From: Heterohyrax brucei
Taxonomy: Eukaryota; Chordata; Mammalia; Hyracoidea; Procaviidae
Length of the DNA: 64,000 nt
Assembly: GCA_028571685.1 (NCBI GenBank)
Contig: CM053141.1
Span: 74,199,833 to 74,263,832 of the forward strand
Direction: 5' to 3'
The translations under genes were made by a program, and so were the position numbers. The notes under the pieces were generated by a model that made no database searches, had not been told where the DNA came from, and saw only the letters and a program-made list of their open reading frames with translations. Shown here piece after piece: positions 18,914 to 30,592 of this stretch (positions are counted from its first letter, which is position 1; each line of letters opens with the position of its first letter).

Positions 18914-21350
18914 AACAGGCTGTTTTGTTTTTTTTTAGATTATGAGATTTCCAGAGTAAATTACATCAACAAAGCAGTATTTAGAAAGAAACTTGACTGT
19001 CAATTTTTATTTAGGTTAGTTTAAAATATTTAATGAGCTTGGTTTTAAAGCTTTTATAATCACTGGGAAACACTGCTAATTAATTCATGATTTGGAAATA
19101 CCAAGCAATTAAGACTGCTTTCTCAGACAAAAATCACACCTGTTGTTTACATTTTGACTCCTCTGTGCTAAGCACATGCGGACATTTTAGAATGCTGTAG
19201 ATAAATGTCTCTTTGTATAAATCACAGTACCGACATATTTAGAGGTTGACTGTATTTAACATTTATTGAACTTCTTTTTGTAAAGATTTTTTTTTTAAAC
19301 GGTAAAGGCCTTTTCAGTTGCCTCTAAGTATATGAAAGTAAATTGTGAAACTCCACTTTAGTATGGTAAATGCTGAGAAATTTTCTATTATCAACTGTTT
19401 GAAAAATATGTATTTTTATAATTCACGTTGATGTAGCATTTGTCCTAATTAAAAAACTAGTATTTAAACTTATTATTTATAAAGATGGAACATCAAAGAG
19501 CTTATTTATTTTTAAAATTTTTATTTAAAAGGATATCCAGTTTTAATTATTTTCATCTCTGTGGGCAAAGAAGGCATTAACAAATTGATGTTTGTCTCCT
19601 TTACCTCTTTAATTTTAAAGGTATTTTAAGTGATAAAATGTGTGGATAGTGTATATGTTTTGAGTACATTTTTATCATAGTTTAGTTTATTGGCTTTGTA
19701 CTGTGAATTTTTGTTTTTCTTATTTTGTGAATAATCTCAGGATTTGAATGTGGGAAAACTTCATGTCTGAGGCAAATTCCATGTAAGATTCAGTCCATTA
19801 TACACATATAGCCCTCTTTTAAAAAAACTTCTTGATAATTTTTCCCATGACATTCTGCACAAAGAACTCTTAGGCATTTAAGCACAGGACTTAATTGTGA
19901 TGTTAAAAGCAGAAAATAACAATAAGGCTTGAGAAAGTTGGTGATTATCATCAATAGATGATTTACATACTATGTCTGGTATCTCCCTGAGCAAGTCTTT
20001 AGTCATTCAAAGTAAAGTTTTAAAAGAACATTCTTTATTTTCATTTTATTTGAAAAACTTCATGGTTCATGATACGTTATATTGGGAGTCAGAAACTTTT
20101 TCTGGAAGATATTTTTGGCTTCTGGGCCTTATGATATATGTTTATGGCAACCACTTAGGCCCTGCCATTGTCATGTGAAAGCATCACAGATGGTGCTGAA
20201 ACTAATGGCCTGCCTGGAGTTGACCCCTAGTTTGCTGACACCGCATTAGACAGCAGTTTTCTTACTTCATGGTGCTGAAGTCAATGAGTTGTCATTGAAG
20301 TCCTATTTTGTGCCTAAAAGTGTGTTGCTTACATTATGAAATTACTAGCATTTTGTTTGGAAATATTTTAAAGCCTAGATAATTCTGTTAGTATGTTACA
20401 AAAAGGTGGCCAGCTTTCAAATTCTCTAGTGAAATAGGATATGGCTCATCAAGCTGTAAGAGTAACAATTACTGATGTTATTGCTGCTAGATCTTGTTCA
20501 TTGTCTCCTAGTGACTTTTACAGTTTAATTTCTTGCATACAAAACAGGATCTATAAATCTGAGTGGAAGTTCTCTATAGGTATTCATTTATTTATTTCAT
20601 GTGATTAATATGTCCCTCAGAATCATGGTAGTGAGTCATTGCTATTTTAATACTGTGTTTTTGTAATTGTAAAAGAAAATCTCGTTCTGAAAAAGTTTCT
20701 CTCTCTTAATTAGTGTTATTTTGAGTATTAGATTTCCACAATTAAACTATTGTTTTATCCCTTCCATATTTTTTTTTACTTGTTAATAACTGTCTACAGT
20801 AAATTTCATGGAAAACAGAATTTCTTACTGTATAAAGAATGATTTTATCTTTGGGCATTGTGTTAGAGAATCAAGTCAGCCAGCTGAATTATCCTACTGT
20901 TAAATCCTTAAAAGTAGTCTTGCAAAAAGAGAAATTTGATCAATGTATTTACCTTACAAGGTGGAAAGACTGTTCACACGTATGTTAAGTCTGATTGATA
21001 TAAAGATGTTACAGAAAATTTGTATTTTATAAATATAATCTTAAAGGAGATATGAATAAAGGTCTTTATCTTTTCCTGACTTTTGCTTCTGAACATTTAA
21101 CGTCTTAGCAAGTGAGCAACATGATGGTTTAAAAGCCTAATTGTTGGTGAATGATTGGGGCACAGATGAGAATATTAATAGCCACTGTTTGCCACCATGT
21201 TACTTTCAAATAGGAGTAACCATGTATAGTATCTTGCTTGAAGAAGTCTTGACAATAAAGCAATATCTGTCATTTGTAAATTTTCTTGTTCCAAAGAAAG
21301 CAGTTATGTTATATAGATACAAATTATGTAAATAAAAGTTATTTTATACA
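18914..21350 (+). other. BDP1: BDP1 3' untranslated region (approximate end)
   Basis: This is AT-rich, largely repeat-free sequence after the stop. The 3' end is not directly visible. Candidate AATAAA signals lie at 21055, 21254, 21331 and 21385. The one at 21331 is followed within 15-35 bp by a T/GT-rich tract (TGTTGTCTTTTTCTC) and is my best guess. Repeat-free length and AU content fit a long 3' UTR. Confidence 0.65.
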
Positions 21351-21390
21351 ATTTCTGTTGTCTTTTTCTCACTTCAAAAGACTGAATAAA
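21055..21390 (+). promoter_or_regulatory. Cluster of four AATAAA polyadenylation signals
   Basis: The hexamers start at 21055, 21254, 21331 and 21385. The second and third are 77 bp apart. Such clusters usually mean alternative 3' ends. Repeats (MER2-like at 21443, then an RTE) begin right after the cluster, supporting a gene end near 21.35-21.4 kb. Confidence 0.6.
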
Positions 21391-21442
21391 GCTATATATA
21401 GTTTTTCAGCTCTAGTTAAATTTGCAGTCATCTCTTCTTCTC

Positions 21443-21625
21443 CTTGGGGGATTGATGCAAGGGTGCCCCAGGATGCTAAAATCTAGGCGTGCTCGAGTCT
21501 GTACATAAAATGGCATGATGTTTACAGATAACCCACATACATCCTCCCATGTACTTTAAATCATCTGTAGATTACTTATAATACCTCATACAGTATAAAT
21601 GCTATGCAAATAGTTGTTTCACTGA
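21443..21625 (-). mobile_element. MER2-like (Tigger/pogo) DNA transposon fragment
   Basis: GATGCTAAAATCTAGGCGTG, ACATAAAATGGCATGATGTT, ATCCTCCCATGTACTTTAAA, CATCTGTAGATTACTTATAA. This is the MER2 consensus style from memory. It marks the first repeat after the BDP1 3' end. Confidence 0.75.
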
Positions 21626-21764
21626 AATTGAAGACTTCCTGTAGAAGGTAGCCTGTCATTTCTACGAGTTTCTTGAGCTCTTCTGGAAATATTGATGCAG
21701 CCTTGACTTATTGTCCTGTGATCTTTAGGTTCTTGAAGCCATGGAGCTGTGCATAGGTAGCCAT

Positions 21765-22885
21765 CTATCATCACTTAGTGTTGTCTGGTACCCTCAAGAC
21801 AGTTCCAACTCTTAGCAACCCTATGTACAACAGAGCTAAACACTGCTGCACCTGTACCAGCCTCGTGGTCATTGCTATGCTTGAGCCTGTTGTTACAGCC
21901 ACTGTGCAGCCATCTCACTGAGACTCTTCTGGTAACATGTCCAAAGTATGTGAGATGAAGTCTTTCCATCCTTGCATCTAATGAGCATTCTGGATGTATT
22001 TCCTGTAAAACAGATTTGTTGGTTATTTTGTCAGTCCATGGTATATTCCATATTCTTCAACACCTAATTCAAAGACATCAGGTCTTTGGTCTTGTTCATT
22101 ATCCAGCTTTTGCATGCATTTGATGTGATTGAAAATACCGTGGCTTGGGTAAGGCACACTTCAGTCTTCAGCGTTACAGAGATCTTAGCAGCAGATTTTG
22201 CTTGATGCAATGTGTTTAGTTTCTTTAGTGCTGCTTCCATCGATGCCAATAAAGTGAAATCCGTGACAACGTCAATCTTTTCTCCTTTATTTATGATCTT
22301 TATTCATCCCATTGTGAGAATTTTTGTTGCCTTTATATGATCTTCGTCAGTAAGTGCTTCAAGTCCTGTTCGTTTTCAGCAAGGAAGGTTGTGCTATCTG
22401 TGTATCATAGGTTGTTAATGAGTTTTCCTCCAGTGCTGATGTTGTATTCTTCATATACTCCAGCTTCTCAGGTTAGTTGCTCAACATACAGATCAAATAG
22501 GTATGGTGAAAGGATACAACCCTGATGCACACCTTTCTTGACTTAACACAGTATCCCCTTACTGTGTGTGAACAGCTGCCTGTTGATGTACAGATTCCCC
22601 TCATGAGCACAATTAAAGTGTTCTGGTATCCTGTTCTTCTCAGCGTTATCCGTAATTTGTTATGGTCCACACAGTTGAATGCTTCTGTATAATGAGTAAA
22701 ACACAGGAAAATATTGTTACAGTATTTGCTTTTAGCCAGGATCTGTCTGATGTAAGCAGCAATATCCCTGGCTGCACGTCCTCTTCTGAATCTGTTTTGA
22801 ATTACTGGCAGTTCCCTGTTGATGTACTGGTTCAGCTCCTTTTTGAAAGAGCTGTAAAAGTTTACTTGTGTGTAATATTAATGAT
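21765..22885 (-). mobile_element. RTE/BovB-like LINE (RTE1_LA type), 5'-truncated, antisense, copy 1
   Basis: The 3' end is at the left (TTGTCTGGTACCCTCAAGAC, then CCAACTCTTAGCAACCCTAT). The reverse strand reads MERLHLTYFGHVTRR, the start of the RTE C-terminal region (ERLHLxYFGHVxRR). Further right lies the RT region (reverse of GATGTTGTATTCTTCATATA). About 1.1 kb, many stops. Confidence 0.85.
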
Positions 22886-24700
22886 TGTTGTCGTTAGGTG
22901 CTGTCGAGTTGGTTCTGCCTCATGGCAACTCTGTATAACAGAAAGAAACACTGCCTAGTCCTGCACCATGTCCACAATTGTTATGCTTGAGTTGGTTGTC
23001 GCAGTCACTGTATCAGTCTGTCTCATTGTCTTCTTTTTCAGTGACCCTCTACTTTACCAGGCATGATATTCTTCTCCAGGATTTGATCCCTCCTGATAAC
23101 ATGTCCAAAGTATGTAAGGCATAGTCTCAGCACCCTTGCTTTTAATTAATACTCTGCTATACTTCATCCAAGACAGATCTGCTCATTGCTTTGGCAGCCC
23201 ATGGTATGTCCGCTATTATTCTCCAACACCACAATTCAAAGATATTGTTATGTTTTTCTTATTTATTGTCCAGCTTTCACATGTACATCATATATTTGAG
23301 CACTGCATCAGGCACACCTTAGTCTTCAAGTTGATGTCTTTGCTTTTCAGCACTTAAAAGAGGTCTTTTGCAGCACATTTGCCCGATGCAGTATGTCTTT
23401 TGTTTCTTGACTGCTATGTCCATGGCCATTGACTTGATCTAAGATCTAAGAAAAATGAAATCTTTGACAAACTCAATCTTTTCTGTTTATCATGGTGTTG
23501 CTTATTGGTCCAATTGTAAGGATTTTTGTTTGCTTTATATTGAGGTGTAACAAATACTGAAGACTGAGTGGTCTTTGATTTTCATCAGTTAGTGTTTCAA
23601 GACCTCTATCAGAAAGCAAGGTCGTGCCATCCACATGACACAGGTCATTAATGAGTCTTCCTCCAATCCTGATGCCTCTCAATGATACTGTTTGGTAAAT
23701 TCTGCATTTGGATCAGTCACCTTTCTTTGGAATAGCCAGATATCTGCATCTTTTCCAGTTCTGGGGCCAAGCAGCTGTCTTCCAAATTTCTTGACACGTG
23801 ATGAGTGAGCACATCAGTGCTGCATCCTTTGTGGAGACATCTCCATAGGTATTTGGACAGTTCCTGGAGTCTTGTTTTATTGTGAATGCAGCTTGGACCT
23901 CTTCCTTCAGTACCTTTGGGTCTACCCCTGAAATGATTGAACATTGACCAATTCTTTTTAGTGTAGTGACTATCCCGTCAGTTTTTGATACTTCTTGAAT
24001 TGTTTAGTATTTTTCTGTCAGAATCCTTCAGTATTACAACTCAAGGCCTCAGTTGTTTCTTCAGTTCTTTCATCTTGAGAACTGCTGAGCATGTTCTACC
24101 CCTTTGGATTTCTAACTCCAGGTCTTTGCACATGTATTATAATACTTTGTCTTCTCAAGCTGACCTTTGAAATCTTTTACTTCATCATTTGTTCCATAGC
24201 TTTCACTACTTGCAGGAACAAGTTTCAGAGTCTTTTCTGACATTTAGTCATTTCTTTCCTGTCTTTGTAGTGATCTCTTGTTTTCTTGATGTATGATGTC
24301 CTTAGTATTGTTCCATAGCTCATCTGATCTTCAGTCATTGGTGTTCAGTGTGTCAAATCTATTCTTGAGATGGTGTCTGAATTCGGATGGGATGTACTCA
24401 GTGTTGTACTTTGGTTGTCTTGTGTTTGTTCAAATTTTCTTCAGCTTTGTCCTGGGCTTTCATGTGAGCAGTTGATAGTCTGCCCAGCAGTCAGCCTGTA
24501 GCTTTGTCCGTACTGATAATACTGAGCTGTTCCATCATCTTTTTCCACAGATGTAGTCAACTTGATTCTGTATCCCATCTAGTGAGGTCCACCTGTAGGG
24601 TCACCATTTATTGATGAAAAGGATATTTACAGTGAGGAAGTCCATGGTCTAAGTAACAGCTTTTATACTGTTTTGTCAGAAATCAACGAAATACAGGGCT
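22886..24700 (-). mobile_element. RTE/BovB-like LINE, antisense, copy 2
   Basis: A fresh 3' end starts at GTTAGGTGCTGTCGAGTTGG just where copy 1 stops. Shared landmarks are AACATGTCCAAAGTATGTAA, AAGACAGATCTGCTCATTGC and the RT core near 23,473-23,682, whose reverse strand reads GGRLINDLCHVDGTTLLSD. Here C-H-V-D-G replaces the catalytic Y-A-D-D block. It extends toward the endonuclease region at about 24,700. Confidence 0.85.
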
Positions 24701-25010
24701 CTCAGACCGTACTGTGAATTCAGGTAGGAGCACTGACATAACTCCAGGAGAAAAATAAAGGTCAGTTGTCCCAGCTACCTGAAAATGTAAGCACTTTTAA
24801 TATTGCCTACTAGTGGGAATGAAAAAGTAGTATTTGCCAGGTCAGTATTATTCCAGTTGCCAGGAACTGTGTTGATTAGCTGTGGTACACATACAAAGCC
24901 AAAAGTGAAGCTATGATTGACATCACTTTCTAAGTTTGTAATAACCTACTGTTATTCCCCAACACCCTTGCTTCCCAGATTTGACTGCGAATTGACTCAC
25001 CTGGGAAGCG
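24700..25010. other. Intergenic sequence, not classified
   Basis: No convincing match to the families listed; it may be the upstream part of the L1 that follows. Confidence 0.35.
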
Positions 25011-25194
25011 TTGAACAACCTCAGTGACCTCTGTCAGGAATCACAAGATTGGGTCCCTGAAAGAGTGAGAGGAAGCTGTAGATCAGAATTCAAAATACCA
25101 GTGACAAAGACCAGACTTTCTGGTCTGACAGAAACGAGAAACTCTTTAAGAGTATGGCCTCTGGATGCTCTTTTAACTCAGTACAGAAGTGACT
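25011..25194 (+). mobile_element. Afrotherian L1 3' UTR, sense, left half of a split element
   Basis: Inverted, this stretch matches 38505-38640 (shared TACTGAGTTAAAA, CTGTCAGACCAG). It is therefore an L1 3' UTR in + orientation. It resumes at 27238 after the younger L1. Confidence 0.75.
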
Positions 25195-27227
25195 TTTTTT
25201 TTTTTTTATTTTTTATTTAACATGACTGAGTGAAAATGTACATTCACGTATAAATTTACATGCCCACCTATAAGCAGCTTCCACTGCTCTCCCTGTCTGG
25301 TGATTGCACACTATTCCTCTCTGCTCCATACATGTCTCATCCTCCCAGCAGCCTCCTTTCCCCTCCTCTCCACCCACTCCCCTTCCTCTAGCCAGAGGTC
25401 AGCAAGATGATATCCTATAGATGTATAGAACCATAAAGTGCTTCCAGTATATGGTCACTCTGCATTGCCAAGTCCTATCCGTTCCTGTCCAAAGAGTGGA
25501 CCTTTGTTATAATTTATGGGAAAGGGCAGCATCAGGGCCGGGGGCCATGCTCTCAGGGAAACCCTGAAACCACTGGACCATCAATTGAGGTCTTTTAGTG
25601 GAGATCTCATGATGCACCCCTTTTTGTTCTTGTGTTGCCAGTGAGACTCCTCTCTGTGAGCTCCATTGTGGCTATCACTGGTGGTGGCCGGGCACCATCC
25701 GGTTCTTCCAGTCCCAGGTCGATGTAGGCACCCACTCTTGTGGGTCTCTCTGTCTTCTCGGTTGTCTTTACCGCATGTCATTTTGGTCCTCAGTGAGCAT
25801 CTGTTCCTGCTGAGTTGGGACCATTTGCTGTGTCCTTGGATGGCAGCTTGGCAGCTGTTAAGACCCCAGATGCCACTTACCAATGTGGGGTGCAGAGAGC
25901 TCTCTTAGCAAAATGCTAGTTGTGCCAATTGGCCTTGATTTCGCCTAAGAGCATGGTCCCCTGCCCCCTGCCCCAGCTACTCTATCCTTGCAATATTGAG
26001 TTAAGATGGAAAGAGTACTCAAGTTATGCTGAAGTCCACTTAATGTTGTTCTTGTTTCTAATGTGTGCTATCACCGCTTTCTCCCACCTAGATTTCTAGT
26101 AACTATCTAAATTAAACCCTCCCCCCCTCAGCCTCCCTTCCTTCCCTCCCTTGCAGCTGTCAAAGAGTCTTCTATACACAAGTCTGTTTCTGAGATCTTA
26201 TCGTAGAGGTCTCATACAGTATTTGTCCTTTTGTTGCTGACTACTTTCACTTAACATAATTTCTTCCAGTTGAAACCAGGTTAGGAGATGTTTCCTGGAA
26301 TCATCGTTATTCTTTATCATTGCGTAGTGCTCCATTGAGTATATGTACCACAGTTTTCCTATCCATTCTTCTATTGTTGGGCATCTGGGTTGATTCCATC
26401 TTTTTGCTATCGTGGACTGTGGTGCGATAAACATTCTGGTGCATGTGTCCGTTTGTGTGAAAGGCCTTGATTCTGTAGGATATATTCCAAGTAGTGGAAT
26501 TACTGGGTCAAATGGTATATCGATATCCATTTTTTTAAGGAAGTGCCAGACTGCCTTTCAAAGAGGCTGGACCATTTTGCAACCCCACCAACAGTGTAGG
26601 AGGGTTCCACTTTCTCCACAGCCTCTCCAGCATTTGTTGTTTTGTGTTTTCTGGATCATGGCCAATCTTGTTGGGGTGAGATGGTATCTCATTGTTGTCT
26701 TGATTTGAATTTCTTTAATAACTAAAGATCGTGAACATGTCCGCATGTGGTTTTTGGCTGCCTGGATCTCCTCTTTAGTGAAGTGTCTGTCCATCTCCTT
26801 TGCCCATCATTTAATTGGATGGTTTATCTTCTTCTTATTGATATTTTGTAGTATCTTATAGATTATGGAGATCTGGCTTCGGTCTGACATAGAGTTGCCA
26901 AATATTTTTTCCCATTCTGTGGGTGTTCTTTTAATTCTATTAATAAAGTCTTTGGATGAGCAAAAGTGTTTGATTCTTAATAGTTCCCATTTATCTATTT
27001 TCTGTTGATTGAGGTTTCTTTGACAGATTTTGGAGTCTGTCGTCATTGTGTATTAAAACTTCCATTATTGTTCCTACCTTTTCTTGGATGAGCTTTATCG
27101 TTTTAGGTTTGATATTTAGGTCTTTTATCCAGTTGGAGTTGGTTTTCGTATAAGGTGTAAGATATGGATCTTGATTCAGTTTATTGCAGATGAATAACCA
27201 ATTTTTCCAGCACCATTTGTTGAAGAT
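25195..27227 (-). mobile_element. L1, 5'-truncated (2.0 kb), antisense, with 10-bp target-site duplication
   Basis: It starts with a T-rich tract (25195) and the shared 3' UTR. The reverse frames read the L1 ORF2 C-terminus (26530-26198: PLLGIYPTES, WIGKLWYIYSMEHYAMIK; 26794-26558: RHFTKEEIQAAKNHMRTCSR). Flanks are AGAAGTGACT at 25185-25194 and again at 27228-27237, a perfect duplication. It is a relatively young insertion. Confidence 0.93.
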
Positions 27228-27237
27228 AGAAGTGACT

Positions 27238-27530
27238 CTTAAGGTTCAACCATCAGCCAAAGATTAGACAGACTTATAGGGTCAACAGTAACACAGGAAT
27301 GTGCTTTGTAGTTCAATCATGTATGGGGGACTGGGCACAGCAGTCCCAAAGATAAGGCAGAAAGGAACAGGAAAACTGGGTGAATCGAAAAAGGGAACCC
27401 AAGGTGGAAAAAAGAGTGTTGACATATCTCAGAGTTGACAACTGATGTCACAAAACAATTTATGTATTAATTGTTGAATGAGAAACTAACAATCTGTCAA
27501 CTTCCATCTAAAGCATATACATACACCTTC
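27238..27530 (+). mobile_element. Afrotherian L1 3' UTR, sense, right half of the split element
   Basis: It continues the 25011-25194 element: AAGGTTCAACCATCAGCCAA, GGGACTGGGCACAGCAG and ATGAGAAACTAACAATCTGT, ending CAACTTCCATCTAAAGCATA, the complement of the common L1 3' end GCTTTAGGTGAAAGTTTAC. Confidence 0.7.
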
Positions 27531-27597
27531 CACACCATTAAGTCTGCATAGAAGCATTTAAAATAGTCAGTTGGCATAGAGAAGTTTTTAAAGAAAA

Positions 27598-27940
27598 TGT
27601 TTCACATTCCACTTTGGTGATTGGCCATCTAAGATGCATCAATTGGTCTCAACCCACCAGGTAGTAGCTAGTCAACAAAGACTCTTTAAAACAATCACTG
27701 TAAAGCCCCCAGTTCTGTTAACCTGCCTTTGACTTTTACAAATCATTAATAAACCAATCAGAGTATCACTGGCTATTGGTTTAACCATTTAACTGCTGCC
27801 TGGGGGCCTGTGGAGTGTGCTCACTTTCTCACTCTGAGACTCAGTGCTTCCTTAACTCCAGTTATCTTTTCTTCCAATAAATCTTTCTTGTTTTTGTTCG
27901 AGATACAGCACGCATTGTTACCTGTGACAATCATAATGCC
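27598..27940 (+). mobile_element. Endogenous retrovirus LTR (ERV1-like)
   Basis: AACCAATCAGAG (CCAAT, about 27754), the poly(A) signal CCAATAAATCTTTCTT (about 27875) and the terminus CCTGTGACA are arranged as in a retroviral LTR. The left edge (TG at 27598) is uncertain. It is followed by TGGGGGCTGAAGCC, which resembles a tRNA-Pro-type primer-binding site over its first eight bases only. Confidence 0.6.
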
Positions 27941-28620
27941 TGGGGGCTGAAGCCAGAATTATTATTTTCTCGTCTACAGATGATTCCAAGACACAACAAT
28001 AAAACAATGGGACCCACTGTCTAAGACCCCTCTGAGTATTGCCGTTGGCCCAGGAGTTAAATGTGGATGCACTAGGACTCACCAGGACTGGTGTACTATC
28101 TTGGTGGAGAAGAGGGTGTGAAAGTTTCAGGCCCGTGGGTCAGGGAATCAGTGTGAGTACTCTGCCATGTCCTACTTCTACGTACATTTTTGGGACTGAG
28201 GAAATAACTACTAGATGGGTTCTTGCAAGAAGGACTCAGGCCAAGACTCCACCTTTCCATTCATCTTCACTCTAAGCAGCCTTTCAGAAGCAATATCTAA
28301 TAAACCACCACAATCTGGGCATTTCTGTTTCTCAGCACAGTGCCCCAGGCAAATAGCCATAGATCCCTCTGGGGAAAGCTTGGGAGAGATGTACAGTGTG
28401 CACAGGAGGGCACAATCACAGACTCCTCAGAAGGTCCTAGACACCGCTTAGTCAGGGAGCTCAGAGTCTATGAACTGATTTAGTCTGGTAGCTGGCTCAG
28501 AGGCTGTGGATCTAGCCTATAGAGCCTTGGGTTTGGCTTTTGCACAGCAGACCTAGAAGGGTTCTGCATTGATCCTAGAATTGTAAATGCCACACAGCAC
28601 TTTAGTAGACCTTCAGTCTG
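27941..28620 (+). mobile_element. Degraded ERV internal leader
   Basis: Sequence directly 3' of the LTR, with a leader-like stretch and short open frames (28039-28275, 28215-28451) of no recognised gag/pol/env homology. It is assigned to the ERV by position only. No second LTR found. Confidence 0.4.
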
Positions 28621-28621
28621 T

Positions 28622-28722
28622 TTAATAGGAATCTTGGAATCAACCATTTTCACAGATCACTGTGCAGGGTTGCTATGAGTTGAAGTCGACTCGGTGGCAG
28701 TGGGTTTGGTTTTTGGTTTTGT
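28622..28722 (+). repeat. AfroSINE 3' half
   Basis: GGGTTGCTATGAGTTGAAGT, then CGACTCGGTGGCAGTGGGTT and TTGGTTTTTGGTTTTG tail. First of three adjacent copies. Confidence 0.85.
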
Positions 28723-28747
28723 GCTGGTTTTAATCTGTGTATCCTGT

Positions 28748-28910
28748 CACTGGTTGCATAGTGGTTATGTGCTATGACTGTTAACCAAAAGGTCGGTAGT
28801 TCAAATCCACCAGGTGCTCCTTGGAAACTCTACGGGGCATTTCTAGTCTGACCTGTGGGGTCGCTATGAGTCGGAATCAACTCGATGGCACTGGGTTTGG
28901 ATTTTGATAT
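28748..28910 (+). repeat. AfroSINE, near full length
   Basis: GCATAGTGGTTATGTGCTAT, TGTTAACCAAAAGGTCGGTA, GTTCAAATCCACCAGGTGCT, CGCTATGAGTCGGAATCAAC. Second of three. Confidence 0.93.
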
Positions 28911-28918
28911 CCTTTCAC

Positions 28919-29083
28919 TGGGAACCCTGGTGGTGTATTGGTTAAGTGCTACATCTGCTAACCAAAAGGTTAGCAGTTCAAATCTGCCAGGCTGTCCTTG
29001 GAAACTTTGAAACAGTTCTGCTCTGTCCTGTAGGGTCACTATAAATCAGAATCGACTCAATGGCAGTGGATTTTGATTTGGGG
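28919..29083 (+). repeat. AfroSINE, near full length
   Basis: GGGAACCCTGGTGGTGTATT, GCTAACCAAAAGGTTAGCAG, AATCTGCCAGGCTGTCCTTG, ATCAGAATCGACTCAATGGC. Third of three head-to-tail copies. Confidence 0.93.
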
Positions 29084-29184
29084 TATCATTTCACTGTGAG
29101 TGTATCAGCTATTCTGAGTTCTGTGAGTACGTCTCATGAATCATCAAACCTTAAGGTGGTCTTGGAGACTCTTGACATAGGAAT

Positions 29185-30592
29185 CCTTTTATTTATTTAC
29201 TTACTTACTTTAGATGCAGGTTTATGGAACAGACTACCTTTTCACTGAACAGTACATACATTGTTCTATAATATTGATTAACAACCCCACAACATGTCAA
29301 TACTCTTCCCTTCTCAACCTCAGGTTCCGTATTACCAGGTTTTCTGTCTCCTTCTTCCTTGCCCCAGGACTGGTGTGCCCCTTTAGTCTCGTTTTGTGTT
29401 ATGTGCATGTTGAATCCTTGGCTGAATAGTGAACCGTAGGACCCTTTATTGTGATTCCTATTAGAGCAGTCAGTGGTGGTAACAAGTCACTATCTAGTTG
29501 TACTGGACTTGGTCTAGTGGAGGCTGTGCTAGTTGTAGTCCATTAGTCCTTTGGAGTAATTATTCTCTTGTATCTTTAGTTTATTTCACCGTTCCTTGCT
29601 CCTGAAGGAGTGAGACCAGTGGAGTATCTTAGATGGCCTCTCACAGGCTTTTAAGACCTCAGACCTGTTCATCAAGGTAGAATGTAGGATATTTTCTCTA
29701 TAAAATACATTATGTCATTTGAACTAAATGTTTCCCAAGACCATGGTCCCCACAGCCGTTAGCCCAGCATTTCATTCCCTCAGGGAGTTTGGATATGTCT
29801 ATGGAGCTTCTGTGATCTTGCTTGTACAAGTTATGCTGATTTCCCCAGAATTCTGTACTGTCTTACCCTTTACCAAAATTATAACTTATCGACTGTTGAG
29901 TGTTTTTCTATCTTACTGCCCCTCCTTCCCCTTGTAACCATCAAAGATTGTTCCTTTTTATGTGTGAACCTTTGCATGAGTTTTTACAGTAGTGGTCTCA
30001 TACCATATTTGTTGTTTTGTTGTTGACTTTTTCAGCATAATACCCTCCAGTTTCTTCTAGGTTATGAGATGCTTCACAAATTAATTGTTATCATTTATTT
30101 TGCATAATGCTTTATTGTGTGTATGTAGCACAGTGTATCCATTCATCTCTTGATGGTCATCTAGGTTGTTTCCAACTTTTTGCTGTTGTAAACAATGCTG
30201 CAGTGAACGTAGATGTGTGTATGTATATTCATGTGATGACTGTTATTTCTCTAGCATGTATTTCTAGGAGTGGGATTACTGGATCATATAGTATTTCTAT
30301 TTCTATCTTTCTAAGAGAAGCACCATATTGTTTTCCAAAGGTTTCATTTTGCATCCTCATCAGCACTGTGTAAGTGCTCTGGTCTCTCTACAGCTTCTCC
30401 CACATTTGTTATTTCATGTTTTCGTGATTTGTGCCAGTAATTCCGGGGTGAGATGGCATTGCATTATGGTTTTGATTTGCATTTCTCTAGTGGCTAGTGA
30501 TCTCAAGCATTTCCTCATATATCTGTTCTGCAGAGTTGTCTTTGATGAAGTGTCTGTTCATTTCCCTTGCCAGTTTTTTTAATTGGATTACG
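29185..30592 (-). mobile_element. Older afrotherian L1, 5'-truncated, antisense
   Basis: It starts CTTTTATTTATTTACTTACT. The 3' UTR carries GGACTGGTGTGCCCCTTTAG and TCAGTGGTGGTAACAAGTCA. The ORF2 C-terminal region from ~29,990 (CTCATACCATATTTGTTGTT, TAGGAGTGGGATTACTGGAT, GCATTTCTCTAGTGGCTAGT) ends TTTTTTTAATTGGATTA. Confidence 0.9.

Noticed and set aside
28748..29083. tRNA genes suggested by A/B-box-like segments
   Set aside because: These are AfroSINE heads: no cloverleaf with acceptor stem and anticodon, and the SINE body follows directly.
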